Source: Planosporangium thailandense (GTDB taxonomy: Bacteria > Actinomycetota > Actinomycetes > Mycobacteriales > Micromonosporaceae). Taken from it: a DNA stretch of 64,000 nucleotides. Both the position numbers and the translations under genes were made by a program. Where the stretch lies: the NCBI RefSeq assembly GCF_011947195.1, contig NZ_JAATVY010000026.1, positions 1 to 64,000 of the forward strand. The letters are read 5' to 3'. This document shows, piece after piece, positions 17,773 to 26,443 of the stretch (within the stretch, counting starts at the first letter, position 1; each line of letters opens with the position of its first letter). The notes under the pieces were generated by a model, which made no database searches, was not told the DNA's origin, and worked only from the letters and a program-made list of their open reading frames with translations.

Positions 17773-18483
17773 ATGGCCGAACCAGTACGCGCAACCCACG
17801 CCGTCCGCCTCGACGACCTGATCGAGGCGATCAAGAAGGTGCACGCCGACCCGCTCGAGCAGCTCTCCGACGCGGTCATCGCCGCCGACCACCTCGGGGA
17901 GGTCGCCGACCATCTCATCGGACACTTCGTCGACCAGGCCCGGCGGGCGGGCGCGTCGTGGACCGACATCGGTCGCAGCATGGGGGTGAGCAAGCAGGCC
18001 GCCCAGAAGCGCTTCGTGCCCAAGGCGTCCGATCTGGATCCGCAGGAGGGATTCAGCCGCTTCACCCCGCGAGCCCGCAAGGTGGTGATCGCGGCGCAGA
18101 GCGAGGCGCGCGCCGCCGGCAATGCCGAGATCCGCGTCGAGCACCTGGTGCTCGGTCTGATCGGCGAGCCCGAGGGGCTCGCTGCGAAGGCGATCGTCGG
18201 ACAGGGGATACCGCTGGAACGGGTGCGCGAGGTGGCGACGAAGACCCTGCCGGCCCCCACCGACAAGGTCCCCGATCTCGTCCCGTTCGACGGGCGGGCG
18301 AAGAAGGCCCTGGAGTTGACGTTCCGGCAGGCCCTACGGCTGGGGCACAACTACGTCGGCACCGAGCACATCCTGCTCGCCCTGCTGGAACTGGAGGACG
18401 GCACCGGAGTGCTCGGGGGTCTCGGCGTCGATCCTGCCCGGGCCGAGGCCGACATCGCCGCCGCGCTCGCGTCGCTGTCCTGA
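17773..18483 (+). CDS. HTH-Clp_N fusion protein (Clp adaptor-like N-domain without ATPase)
   Basis: 236-residue protein. The N-terminal part contains a helix-turn-helix (about residues 60-81, ASWTDIGRSMGVSKQAAQKR). It is followed by two repeats of the ClpA/ClpC N-terminal domain (about 94-160 and 171-233), seen as FTPRARKVVIAAQSEA...EHLVLGLI and FDGRAKKALELTFRQAL...GTEHILLALLE. There is no AAA+ module. In Clp ATPases this domain binds substrates and adaptors, so the protein may sense damaged or arginine-phosphorylated proteins, or compete for Clp partners, while binding DNA. ATG 17773 is set by the protein start; there is no Shine-Dalgarno sequence and the promoter at 17738-17766 predicts a leaderless start. 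Confidence 0.9.
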   Translation: MAEPVRATHAVRLDDLIEAIKKVHADPLEQLSDAVIAADHLGEVADHLIGHFVDQARRAGASWTDIGRSMGVSKQAAQKRFVPKASDLDPQEGFSRFTPRARKVVIAAQSEARAAGNAEIRVEHLVLGLIGEPEGLAAKAIVGQGIPLERVREVATKTLPAPTDKVPDLVPFDGRAKKALELTFRQALRLGHNYVGTEHILLALLELEDGTGVLGGLGVDPARAEADIAAALASLS

Positions 18484-18496
18484 ATTGTGCTCCACA

Positions 18497-18531
18497 CCGG
18501 GCTGCGTGGAACCTGACTCCACGCGGCCCGG
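18497..18531. terminator. 14-bp hairpin terminator between convergent genes
   Basis: Arms 18497-18510 and 18518-18531 pair over 14 bp with one G-T wobble around a 7-nt loop. The hairpin lies 13 bp after the Clp_N gene and 60 bp after the end of the convergent lipoprotein gene, so it can serve both. Confidence 0.8.
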
Positions 18532-18590
18532 CCGGAGCGTGTCCGGCCGCAACGGCGAGGTCCGGTATTGCGGGAGGGTCCTGATAGGAC

Positions 18591-19058
18591 CTAATCCCAG
18601 CCGGAGATCCGCCACTCGTTGCCGGTCTTGGTCAGCCGGAGCGTCTTGCCGTCGGTGGCGTGGAAGGCGGCGAGCGAACGTACCGCGCTGCTGCGCGGCG
18701 CCGGGCTGCCCTTCACCCGGACCGTCACCGTCTTGTACGTCTTGACGTCCCGCGTATAGACCAGGGCGTCGGTCTTGCCCTTGTAGACGACGTGGCCGAC
18801 GCTGACGTGCTGGAGCTCCCTCAGCTCACTCACGGGTATCCCGCCCAGCCGCTGGCGCAGTGTCGCCGGGCAGTCGCCGAGCTGCCGCCGCAGGTTGTCG
18901 GTGAACAGCTGGCAGGCGGCGGAGTAGTTTTCGTCGCCGAGATCGTGGAAGTAGTTCTCGGCCGGCCCGGCGGCGTAGCTGTTACTGCGGGAGCAGCCGG
19001 TCGCGGCCAGCACGGTCACGGTCATCGCCACCGGCAGTGCCAGGGTCGTTCGTCGCAT
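18591..19058 (-). CDS. Hypothetical lipoprotein
   Basis: 155 residues with a lipoprotein signal: basic start (MRRTT), hydrophobic core, then LAATGC with Cys22 as lipobox cysteine. The mature part has a helical start (AENYFHDLGDENYSAACQLFT) with two more cysteines (about Cys49 and Cys63). A beta-rich half with VTVRVKG and a C-terminal NEWRISGWD follows. This resembles NTF2/DUF4878-type lipoproteins, in which a helix and a curved sheet form a pocket, but I cannot assign the family firmly. It is monocistronic, with a terminator hairpin at 18497-18531. Confidence 0.78.
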   Translation of the reverse strand: MRRTTLALPVAMTVTVLAATGCSRSNSYAAGPAENYFHDLGDENYSAACQLFTDNLRRQLGDCPATLRQRLGGIPVSELRELQHVSVGHVVYKGKTDALVYTRDVKTYKTVTVRVKGSPAPRSSAVRSLAAFHATDGKTLRLTKTGNEWRISGWD

Positions 19059-19272
19059 CGCCGCCGGTCCTCGTGGTCGGTGTCGGGCCCAACGCGCATG
19101 TCCCGCTGCGCCCGGTGCGACGCGACCGGAGCGGATACCACCGTGGAGGCCGCGCGGCGTACCGGCCGGCGCAGCAGTGGACAGGCCGCCTAAGAGTAGC
19201 GGTGTTCCGCCAGCCCGCCAGGTGGCTGTGAACGACGGCCGCGATGCGGCTGCGAACGATGGCCGCGATGCT

Positions 19273-20523
19273 CTAGAAGCTGGCCCGCGGGGCGCCCCTG
19301 CCCGGATCGATCCTGGCCGTACCCTTGGCGTTCGGCCGCACGTCGAAGTCGAAGATCTCGGTCGGGATGTACACGGTCGCGCACGAGTTGGGGATGTCCA
19401 CCACCCCGGAAAAGCGCCCCTCGATCGGGGCCGCGCCCAGCAACAGGTAGACCTGCTCCGGGGTGTACCCGAACCTGGTCAGATAGTCGATGGCGTGCAG
19501 GCAGGCCCGCTTGTACGCCAACTGCGAGTCCAGGTAACGCTGCTCACCCTCCGGCGTCACGGACAGGCCGGAGAAGGCCAACCACTGGCAGTACCGCGGA
19601 TCGGTGTTGCCCGGCAGGAAGATGGTGTTCTCCGATACGCCGTACCTGTTCATACCGTCCTTGATCAGGTCCATGTGGAAGTCGATGTACCCGCTCATCT
19701 CGATGGCGCCGCAGAAGGTGATCTCACCGTCGCCCTGCGAGAAGTGGAGGTCGCCCACGGAGAACTTCGCGCCGGGCACGTAGACCGGATAGAAGGCCCG
19801 CGTTCCCTTCGTAAGATTCTTGATGTCCTGGTTTCCGCCGTTCTCCCGGGGCGGCGCGGTGCGTGCCGCCTCCCGCGCCACTCGGTCGAACTCGTCGCCG
19901 GACAGCGTGCCGAGGATCGCGTCGCGGGGTTCCGGCGGCAACGCGAGCGGAGGCACCCGATCGGGATCGGTCGCGATCAGCCTGGCTTCCCGCTCGTTCC
20001 ACCTGGCCAGCAGATCGGCCGACGGCGCTGTCCCCATGAGCCCCGAGTGGATCATCCCGGTGAACGTGACGCCCGGGACGTGCCGCGACGTCGCCTGCTG
20101 CCCGCGGAAGTCCCAGACCGCCTTGTAGGCGTCGGGGAACTCGTCGGTCAGGAACCCGCCGCCGTTGCGCTTCGCGAAGATCCCCGTGTACCCCCAGCCC
20201 ATGCCGGCGAGCGGGCCGGAGTCCTCCGCCATCGGGCCGACGTCGAGGATGTCGACGATGAGCAGGTCGCCCGGTTCGGCGCCGTCGACGGCGAACGGCC
20301 CGCTGAGCGCATGCACGATGGACAGCGGGGCGTCCCGCACGTCCTCGGCCGAGTCGTCGTTGCGCATCCATCCGTCGAACCACTCGCGGCAGTGCACCCG
20401 GAACGTCTGACCGGGTCGGACGGTGGCGACCGGCGGGATGTCGGGATGCCACCTGTTGTGGCCGACCTTCTCCTGGTCGGTGAACTTACGCGTCGGATCC
20501 AGCCGGAACAGTACCTCGGGCAT
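19273..20523 (-). CDS. fmdA: Formamidase / acetamidase
   Basis: FmdA_AmdA family amide hydrolase, 416 residues, the usual length. It hydrolyses formamide or acetamide to ammonia and the acid. Conserved stretches include HNRWHPDIPP, GDLLIVDILD, GMIHSGLMGT, GDLHFSQGDGEITFCGAIEM and the C-terminal NSCATVYIP. The upstream gene on the same strand encodes an FmdB-type zinc ribbon 48 bp away, the typical fmdB-fmdA arrangement. ATG 20523 has a GGAAGGG element upstream. No amide transporter or regulator is adjacent. Formamide against acetamide preference cannot be decided from the sequence. Confidence 0.94.
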   Translation of the reverse strand: MPEVLFRLDPTRKFTDQEKVGHNRWHPDIPPVATVRPGQTFRVHCREWFDGWMRNDDSAEDVRDAPLSIVHALSGPFAVDGAEPGDLLIVDILDVGPMAEDSGPLAGMGWGYTGIFAKRNGGGFLTDEFPDAYKAVWDFRGQQATSRHVPGVTFTGMIHSGLMGTAPSADLLARWNEREARLIATDPDRVPPLALPPEPRDAILGTLSGDEFDRVAREAARTAPPRENGGNQDIKNLTKGTRAFYPVYVPGAKFSVGDLHFSQGDGEITFCGAIEMSGYIDFHMDLIKDGMNRYGVSENTIFLPGNTDPRYCQWLAFSGLSVTPEGEQRYLDSQLAYKRACLHAIDYLTRFGYTPEQVYLLLGAAPIEGRFSGVVDIPNSCATVYIPTEIFDFDVRPNAKGTARIDPGRGAPRASF

Positions 20524-20571
20524 CGCGGTGTCCCTTCCGGAGCGACGCGGTGGGAGTGGGGGGAGGTCTCG

Positions 20572-20856
20572 TCAGGGGCGGGGCAGGCGAGCCAGCGCCG
20601 GGCTGGCCTGACGACGCCGCGCCGGTCGCGGCCGCGGGGGAACGCTCGTCACCACCTCGGGTGTTTCCGCGCTGCGCTCGGTCCGGTCGATCGCGGCGGC
20701 CAGCGACTGCGGCGTACGTGTGAGCAGGGGCGCGGAGAACACCCTGGCGGCGTCCGCCCCGCACGCGGAGCAGGTGACCCGCGCGGCCGCCGCGCCGATC
20801 GGGAACCGGACCTCGAAGTCGCCGTCGCGTGGACAGCGGTACTCGTACGTCGCCAC
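20572..20856 (-). CDS. fmdB: FmdB family zinc ribbon protein
   Basis: 94-residue protein beginning VATYEYRCPRDGDFEVR, the FmdB start, with a second cysteine pair CSAC. Together they give a zinc ribbon within the first 40 residues. The remaining half is a Pro/Arg-rich tail without known domain. FmdB proteins are regulators or accessory factors for amidase genes. I start at GTG 20856 from the family N terminus; the open frame upstream over the divergent gene is not coding. It is cotranscribed with the amidase gene that follows. One of the usual four cysteines appears replaced (CPRDGD in place of CxxC), so metal binding may be incomplete. Confidence 0.85.
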   Translation of the reverse strand: MATYEYRCPRDGDFEVRFPIGAAAARVTCSACGADAARVFSAPLLTRTPQSLAAAIDRTERSAETPEVVTSVPPRPRPARRRQASPALARLPRP

Positions 20857-20949
20857 CGGCAGGGTGCTTTCCCGGTCCGGCCCGGCTAAACCAGGGGCCG
20901 CCCTCGGCGCGCTGATTGGCGATTGCCCGTTCTGGGCACCACCCGGAGC

Positions 20950-21927
20950 GTGAATCCCGTCGACCGGACCATGCGGAGGATCGACAGCGCCCAGCGCCGT
21001 TCGGGCCTCGTGGCCTTCGCGTACGCGGTGTTCAAGAAGTTCGGCGACGACCAGGCCGGCAACCTGGCCGCGTTGCTCGCGTACTACGCGTTCGTGTCGA
21101 TTTTCCCGCTGTTGCTGGCCTTCACGACCGTCCTCGGGTACCTGCTCAGAGACAATCCGTACCTGCAACAGCGGTTGGTGCACTCCGCGCTGGTGGAGTT
21201 TCCGGTCATCGGCGATCAGATCAGGACCGCCGGGCTGCGCGGGCACTGGTACGTGCTGGTGACCAGCGTGCTCGTCAGCGTCTGGGGCGCGCAGGGTGTC
21301 GCCACGGCCGCCCAGAACGCCTTCAACGGCCTGTGGAGCGTGCCGTACGCGCGGCGGCCCGGCTTCCCGGCCTCGCTGGCGCGCAGCTTCGGCCTGCTCG
21401 GCGTGATGGGGCTGGCCGTGCTCGTCACCGGCCTGCTGTCGGGCGTGGGCGGTGGCACCGGCTCGATCGGCGTGCTGCTGCGGATCGCGGCGTTCGCCGT
21501 CTCGGCGGTGTTCAACATCGGTATCTTCCTTCTCGGGTTCCGGCTGGCCACGGCGCCGGAGGTGCGCTTCCGTGACCTGGCGGCCGGCGCGGTCTTCTCG
21601 GCCGTCGTCTGGCAGGCGCTGCTGGCCATCGGCACCGTGCTGGTGGCCCACCAGATACGCCATCAGCAGGCGCTGTACGGCACGTTCGGGGTCGTGCTCG
21701 GCCTGCTCGCGTGGCTGCACCTGCAGGCGCGGCTCATGCTGTACGCGGTGGAGGTCGACGTGGTGCGCGCCCGCCACCTGTGGCCGCGCAGCGTGGTCGC
21801 GCCGCCGCTGACCCGCGCCGACCGGGCGGCCTACCGGGCGTACGCGGAGAGCACCCGGCGCCGGCCGGCCGACGAGCAGGACGTGGAGGTCCACTTCGCC
21901 GGCGACGCCCCGACGGACGTGGGGTGA
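20950..21927 (+). CDS. YihY/BrkB family inner membrane protein
   Basis: Polytopic membrane protein of about 325 residues with six hydrophobic segments. It has the family signatures LAYYAFVSIFPLLLAF near the N terminus and the charged cytoplasmic loop before FRDLAAGAVFSAVVWQ. The family was once called ribonuclease BN by mistake; members are now regarded as envelope or transport proteins of unsettled function. The C-terminal 50 residues are cytoplasmic and charged. Possible starts are TTG 20923, GTG 20950 (GGAG close upstream) and ATG 20971; the choice is not firm. The gene is divergent from fmdB. Confidence 0.9.
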   Translation: MNPVDRTMRRIDSAQRRSGLVAFAYAVFKKFGDDQAGNLAALLAYYAFVSIFPLLLAFTTVLGYLLRDNPYLQQRLVHSALVEFPVIGDQIRTAGLRGHWYVLVTSVLVSVWGAQGVATAAQNAFNGLWSVPYARRPGFPASLARSFGLLGVMGLAVLVTGLLSGVGGGTGSIGVLLRIAAFAVSAVFNIGIFLLGFRLATAPEVRFRDLAAGAVFSAVVWQALLAIGTVLVAHQIRHQQALYGTFGVVLGLLAWLHLQARLMLYAVEVDVVRARHLWPRSVVAPPLTRADRAAYRAYAESTRRRPADEQDVEVHFAGDAPTDVG

Positions 21928-22005
21928 TCCCCCCGCCGTCCGTCGTGGTTTCAGCCGGCGGTGGCGGGTAGGTGCCGACCGACGACGAGGAAACCGGGGG
22001 TCGTC

Positions 22006-22395
22006 ATGACCCAGAAGAAGGCCGGCGTACGCACCGGTGAGGCCACCTCGAAGACCCTGAAGTACGCCCAGGTGGTCAACTCACCTGACGAGATACCCGA
22101 CGAGCCCGGCAAGAGCCTGGTCACCACGAACCACGAGGTGATCCGGAAGTGGGCGGAGGAGCGCGGAGCGGTCCCCGCCACCGTCGCCGGCACCGAACAC
22201 GAAGGCCGCCCCGGCGTGCTGAGGTTCGACTTCCCGCCGCTCGGCGCCGACGACCGGCTCCGCCAGGTCGGTTGGGACGGGTGGTTCGGCACCTTCGACG
22301 GCCGCGGCCTCAAATTCATCTTCCAGGAGAAGCTTGCGAACGGCCGGCAGAGCAACTTCTTCCGGCTGGAGAACCCGGAACGGGAGGACGCCTGA
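22006..22395 (+). CDS. Hypothetical protein (129 aa)
   Basis: Family not recognised. A small soluble protein without signal or membrane segment. The N-terminal half is mixed-charge (KYAQVVNSPDEIPDEPGKSLVTTNHEVIRKWAEERGA). The second half is beta-like with many aromatics (LRQVGWDGWFGTFDGRGLKFIFQEK...NFFRLENPE). Such a compact sheet with exposed Trp/Phe could bind a ligand or partner, but this is only a structural guess. ATG 22006 has GGGGGT about 5 nt upstream; GTG 21961 is an alternative in-frame start. It is monocistronic, ending 65 bp before the convergent cyclase gene. Confidence 0.75.
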   Translation: MTQKKAGVRTGEATSKTLKYAQVVNSPDEIPDEPGKSLVTTNHEVIRKWAEERGAVPATVAGTEHEGRPGVLRFDFPPLGADDRLRQVGWDGWFGTFDGRGLKFIFQEKLANGRQSNFFRLENPEREDA

Positions 22396-22460
22396 TCGCG
22401 GTGCTGTCCGCGTCCGCGTGATCCCGCCCCGGGTTTTCCCGAGGTGCCGCAGGCACCCGG

Positions 22461-23993
22461 TCAGGCGCGCGATGCGATGGGCGCGGCGGTGACGGTGCGG
22501 TTGCGGCCGGCTTCCTTGGCGGCGTACAGGGCCCGGTCGGTGGCGAGCGTGAGGTCGTCGGGCGTGTCGACGTGGTCGGGGAGCAGCGCCCCACCGACCG
22601 AGACCGTCACGTTGATGAGTGTCTGTGCGTCAACCGCCATGGGCGTGTTGGCCATGCAGCGGCGGATGCGTTCGGCGACGTCGGCGAGGTCCGCGTCGTT
22701 GACCTGCGGCAGGAGAACTGCGAACTCTTCGCCGCCGTAGCGGGCGACGATGTCGCCGGGTCGCACCACGGCCTTCAGCCGGTGCGCGACCTCGCACAGG
22801 ACCCGGTCGCCGCCGTGGTGACCGTGGGTGTCGTTGACGTGTTTGAAGTGGTCGACGTCGAGCAGGAGCAGGCCGAGCGACGCATTCTGGCGGCGGGCGC
22901 GGGCGGTTTCGGTGTCGAGTGCCTGCTGGAGGAACCGTCGGGTGCGCAGGCCGGTGAGGGCGTCGGTGATGGCCATGTGGCGCTGCGCCTGGATCAGGAC
23001 GGCCATGCGGGCGATGACCAGCAGGAAGAGGGCGATGCAGCCGGTGGTCACCAGCGGGAGGAACGTCGGCGCGTGGCGCAGGTACTGCACGAGCTCCGCG
23101 GTCGGGGCCAGCACGGCGGCGACGGCGAGCACCAGCAGCCGGCCGGCGGTGGCGTCCGGACCGGCGGCCGGCGAGGGCTCCGCCACGCGGGTCATGGAGG
23201 CGTGCAGGCCGGAGGCGCCCATCAGCGCGTAGCACAGCATCCACCCCGCGTCGGTCCAGCTGCCGTCGAAGTAGGTGCCGAGCAGGGTCTGCACGCCGTA
23301 CACGGTGTCGGTCAGCAGGCTCGCGGCCAGGCCGGCGGAGAGTAGCCAGAACGCCGTGGTGCGGACGCCGGCGCCGAGCACGAGCCGGGCGGCGACCGCG
23401 AGCAGGAGCAGGTCTCCGAGCGGGTACGCGACCGCCGCCGCCCGGTCGAGCGGAGTGAGGTCGGTCGCGAGCGCCGATGGGCTGATCAGGTAGATCCACG
23501 ACAGCAGCGCCGCGCTGACGGTGATGATGGTGGCGTCGATGATGCTCGGGGCGTCCCAGCCGGGGGTCCGGCGGCGGACCATCAGCATCAGGCCCACGGC
23601 CTGCACCGGGAATGCGGCCAGCAGGAGCGGGTCGGCGGCGGTGACGCTGGCGTCGCTGTGCAGGAGCAGGTGGATCACGTCGTACGTGATCTCGCCGGCG
23701 GCGGTGAACGCCTGCCCGGCCGCGATCACCAGCCAGGGCGTGCGTGCGGGTGGCCGGTGCCGCCGTACGCCGAGCAGGAACGCCGCGACGGACCCGCAGA
23801 CGACCACGCCGTACGTGATCGTCTGCAACGAGGCGCCGACCGGCCCGGCCAGGGGCACCAGGTAGTAGACCCCGGCCAACACCACGACGGAGGCGATGAA
23901 CCCGGCCCAGGCCGGCGGCCGGCGCCACCCGGACAGCATCGACGGCCCGGCCACGGTGGTGGCGTCGCGGGCCGGCAGTTCACTCGTGGTCAT
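22461..23993 (-). CDS. Membrane-bound diguanylate cyclase (GGDEF)
   Basis: 510-residue protein with about nine hydrophobic segments (residues 30-345) followed by a complete GGDEF domain (about 350-505). The active-site loop is RYGGEEF. RPGD five residues before it is the RxxD inhibitory I-site, so product feedback by c-di-GMP is expected. Substrate-site residues (DVDHFKHVNDTHGH) are present. The membrane part has no recognised sensor family. c-di-GMP controls development in actinomycetes. ATG 23993 is the family-consistent start. The gene is divergent from a STAS gene, with 266 bp between them. No EAL or HD-GYP phosphodiesterase is in the window. Confidence 0.93.
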   Translation of the reverse strand: MTTSELPARDATTVAGPSMLSGWRRPPAWAGFIASVVVLAGVYYLVPLAGPVGASLQTITYGVVVCGSVAAFLLGVRRHRPPARTPWLVIAAGQAFTAAGEITYDVIHLLLHSDASVTAADPLLLAAFPVQAVGLMLMVRRRTPGWDAPSIIDATIITVSAALLSWIYLISPSALATDLTPLDRAAAVAYPLGDLLLLAVAARLVLGAGVRTTAFWLLSAGLAASLLTDTVYGVQTLLGTYFDGSWTDAGWMLCYALMGASGLHASMTRVAEPSPAAGPDATAGRLLVLAVAAVLAPTAELVQYLRHAPTFLPLVTTGCIALFLLVIARMAVLIQAQRHMAITDALTGLRTRRFLQQALDTETARARRQNASLGLLLLDVDHFKHVNDTHGHHGGDRVLCEVAHRLKAVVRPGDIVARYGGEEFAVLLPQVNDADLADVAERIRRCMANTPMAVDAQTLINVTVSVGGALLPDHVDTPDDLTLATDRALYAAKEAGRNRTVTAAPIASRA

Positions 23994-24259
23994 CGGCCCT
24001 CACCTGAGCGTACGAATACCGTTGTCGACGATTACGAGGCTGAGGCGCCACCGGTGCGGCTCGGTTGCGCCGGCAGAGCGAGCAGGTCAGGATCGCTCGG
24101 CAGATACCGCACGAACTGCGATCGCGGAACCGTACGAACGGCTGGATCTTATGCCTGAATGTCCCAATAGGGACCAACCGTTTCTTTTCGTTACGTCTAC
24201 GGCGGCCGGGCTGAACGGCGTCGCCTGGTAACTGAGTGGTGTGCAGGGGAGACGGAAAA

Positions 24260-24781
24260 GTGGATGTTCTGGTCACCGACGATCGGGTGAACGGTGCGAC
24301 GGTCGTCGCCCTGGTCGGGCAGCTCGACCTCGATACCGCCCCGCTGCTGTACGCCACGTTCGAACGGCTGCGCGCCCGGTCGGTCACCCGCGTCGTCGTC
24401 GACCTCGGCGCGCTGACCTACTGCGACTCCACCGGGCTGTCGGCTCTCGCGCTCGCCAGCAACCACTGCGTCGAAGCCGGCGGGTACCTGCGGCTGGCCG
24501 TGCTGAACCCCTTCGTTCTGCAACTGGTGACCGCCCTCGGCATCGCGCGGACCGTGCCCATCTACCGCACCGTCGACGCGGCCCTCGCCGGCGACCTGGA
24601 TGGCCTCGTCGCCGTATCGTGCAGGCAGAGCCCCTGGACAGTGCCGAGCCAGCCGGGCATACCGAACCGGCGGCTCGCGGTGGCGTCGACCGGGCGTGGC
24701 GCGCCAGCACGCCCGAATGTCGCACCGCACGCCCGGAGGCCGGTGCCGGCGCCAGCGGTATCGGCTGCCGGCTGGCGCTGA
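24260..24781 (+). CDS. STAS domain anti-sigma factor antagonist with basic C-terminal tail
   Basis: The first about 108 residues form a SpoIIAA-like STAS domain, with the phosphorylation segment CDSTGLSAL (Ser57 as the likely site). Such proteins release sigma factors by binding their anti-sigma kinase when unphosphorylated. A further about 65 residues rich in Arg, Pro and Ala have no known domain; they are unusual for the family and may be disordered. GTG 24260 has GGGGAG about 9 nt upstream. The gene stands between the two GGDEF genes, and no kinase (RsbW type) or sigma factor is adjacent. Confidence 0.9.
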   Translation: MDVLVTDDRVNGATVVALVGQLDLDTAPLLYATFERLRARSVTRVVVDLGALTYCDSTGLSALALASNHCVEAGGYLRLAVLNPFVLQLVTALGIARTVPIYRTVDAALAGDLDGLVAVSCRQSPWTVPSQPGIPNRRLAVASTGRGAPARPNVAPHARRPVPAPAVSAAGWR

Positions 24782-24889
24782 CGGGCACCGCTCCCACCCA
24801 CCGCTCCGCCGCCGACGTCTTTGCCTCAAGTCGTCCCGCACCGCGCCGATCCTGCGTCCGGCCGTCGTGCGACGTGGGGAGGTGAACGG

Positions 24890-26356
24890 GTGGCGTCAGA
24901 TCAACCGGTGATCCGGCCGCGGTGGATCCACGCCGGCTGGCCGACGGCTGTCCTCGTCTTCGCCACCGCGTACGTTCTCCTGCCCGGCCTGGCGCGCGAC
25001 TGCGTCTTCCTGCTCGGCAACCTGCTGCCCATCGCCGCGATCGTCACCAGCCTGCGGATCTACCCGCTGACCTACCGCCTGCCGTGGTACCTGGCCGGCA
25101 CCGGCGTCACCCTGATGACCGTGCCGAACGTGGTGTGGATCATCCAGGTGGACCTCCTGGGTCGGGCGAGTGCGACGCCGTGGGGGTACGTCGCGCTCGC
25201 CTGCGGGCATCTCACCCTGCTCAGCGGCAGCGTCGCCATCGTCCTGCGCCACGCGCCGACCGACCCCGGCGGTGTCATGCACGCCGCCCTGGTCGGCCTC
25301 GGCCTGTCCGGTCCCATCTGGCAGGTGCTGGTGCGCCCCGGGCTGGTTGCCGCGGGCGTTCCACCACTGCGCCGGGGCGCGCTGCTGATCATCGTCGTGG
25401 CGCTCATGACCCTGCTGGGCACGCTGCTGCGGGTCCTGAAGACGACGGTCAAGGCGAGGGCCAACCTCTACTTCTTCATCCTGGCCATGGCCGGCGGTAT
25501 GGCCGCGGTCGTCGCGATGGCACTCACGGCAGGCCCGCACCGGACGACCGCGACACTGCTGGCCGAATCGCTGTGGTTCACCGCGTACTTCGGCTGCGCG
25601 GCGGCTGCCCTCCATCCGTCCGTCGTCGACCTGACCACGCCGGACGGCGTACACCCCGACGACCTGTCCGCCCGCCGGATGCTCAGTACCGCCGCCGTGC
25701 TCAGCATGCCCGCGTTGACCGCGGGCGTCACTCTCGCCGTCGGCGGCTCGCCGGACGTGCTGATGCTGATCGTCAGCACGCTGGTGTGCATTCCCCTCCT
25801 GCTGGTCCGGTTCTGGAACCTGGCCGTGCGGCGGATGAAGGCCGAGCAGGCCCTGGCCCACCAGGCCAGTCACGACGAGCTGACGGGCCTGCCCAACCGC
25901 CGCACCCTGCTGGAGGAGGTCGACGCGGCGATGCGGCGGCTGCGCGCCGGAGCGCTTCCGTCCGTCGGCGTCCTCTTCTGCGACCTCGATGGATTCAAGC
26001 CGATCAACGACACTCTCGGGCACCAGGCCGGCGACGATGTCCTGCGCGTGGTCGGGCACAGGCTGCGGCAGTGCGTGCGCGGCGCGGACGTCGTCGGGCG
26101 CTTCGGCGGCGACGAGTTCCTCGTCGTGTGCGGCGGGGTCGACGAGCGCGAGGTCGGTGACCCCGCCGAACGGATCCGGCGGAGCCTGAGCGAGCCCGTC
26201 CGGGTACGGGGAGAGGCGTGCGTCGTCGGGGCGAGCGTCGGGGTGGCCGTCACGACCGGGGACGACGCCGCGTCCGGCGAAGCCCTGATCGCGCGGGCCG
26301 ACCAGGCGATGTACGCGATCAAGCAGTCCAGGGGCGGGGCGCGTCGGGCCGCGTGA
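24890..26356 (+). CDS. Membrane-bound diguanylate cyclase (GGDEF), second copy
   Basis: 488 residues: about nine hydrophobic segments (about 15-320) and a C-terminal GGDEF domain (about 325-485). The active loop is GRFGGDEF, with RGAD five residues before it as the RxxD I-site and DLDGFKPINDTLGH at the substrate site, so activity and feedback control are both expected. The membrane region differs in sequence from that of the cyclase at 22461-23993, so the two are not recent duplicates. GTG 24890 has GGGAGG about 7 nt upstream. It follows the STAS gene by 108 bp on the same strand. Confidence 0.93.
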   Translation: MASDQPVIRPRWIHAGWPTAVLVFATAYVLLPGLARDCVFLLGNLLPIAAIVTSLRIYPLTYRLPWYLAGTGVTLMTVPNVVWIIQVDLLGRASATPWGYVALACGHLTLLSGSVAIVLRHAPTDPGGVMHAALVGLGLSGPIWQVLVRPGLVAAGVPPLRRGALLIIVVALMTLLGTLLRVLKTTVKARANLYFFILAMAGGMAAVVAMALTAGPHRTTATLLAESLWFTAYFGCAAAALHPSVVDLTTPDGVHPDDLSARRMLSTAAVLSMPALTAGVTLAVGGSPDVLMLIVSTLVCIPLLLVRFWNLAVRRMKAEQALAHQASHDELTGLPNRRTLLEEVDAAMRRLRAGALPSVGVLFCDLDGFKPINDTLGHQAGDDVLRVVGHRLRQCVRGADVVGRFGGDEFLVVCGGVDEREVGDPAERIRRSLSEPVRVRGEACVVGASVGVAVTTGDDAASGEALIARADQAMYAIKQSRGGARRAA

Positions 26357-26443
26357 CACCGTCGCGCGCGAATCCGTGACCGACGTTGATATGGTCGGCG
26401 CGGGCCAAGCGGCCATTGACATTCCGCTGCGCTGGGAGCCGAC

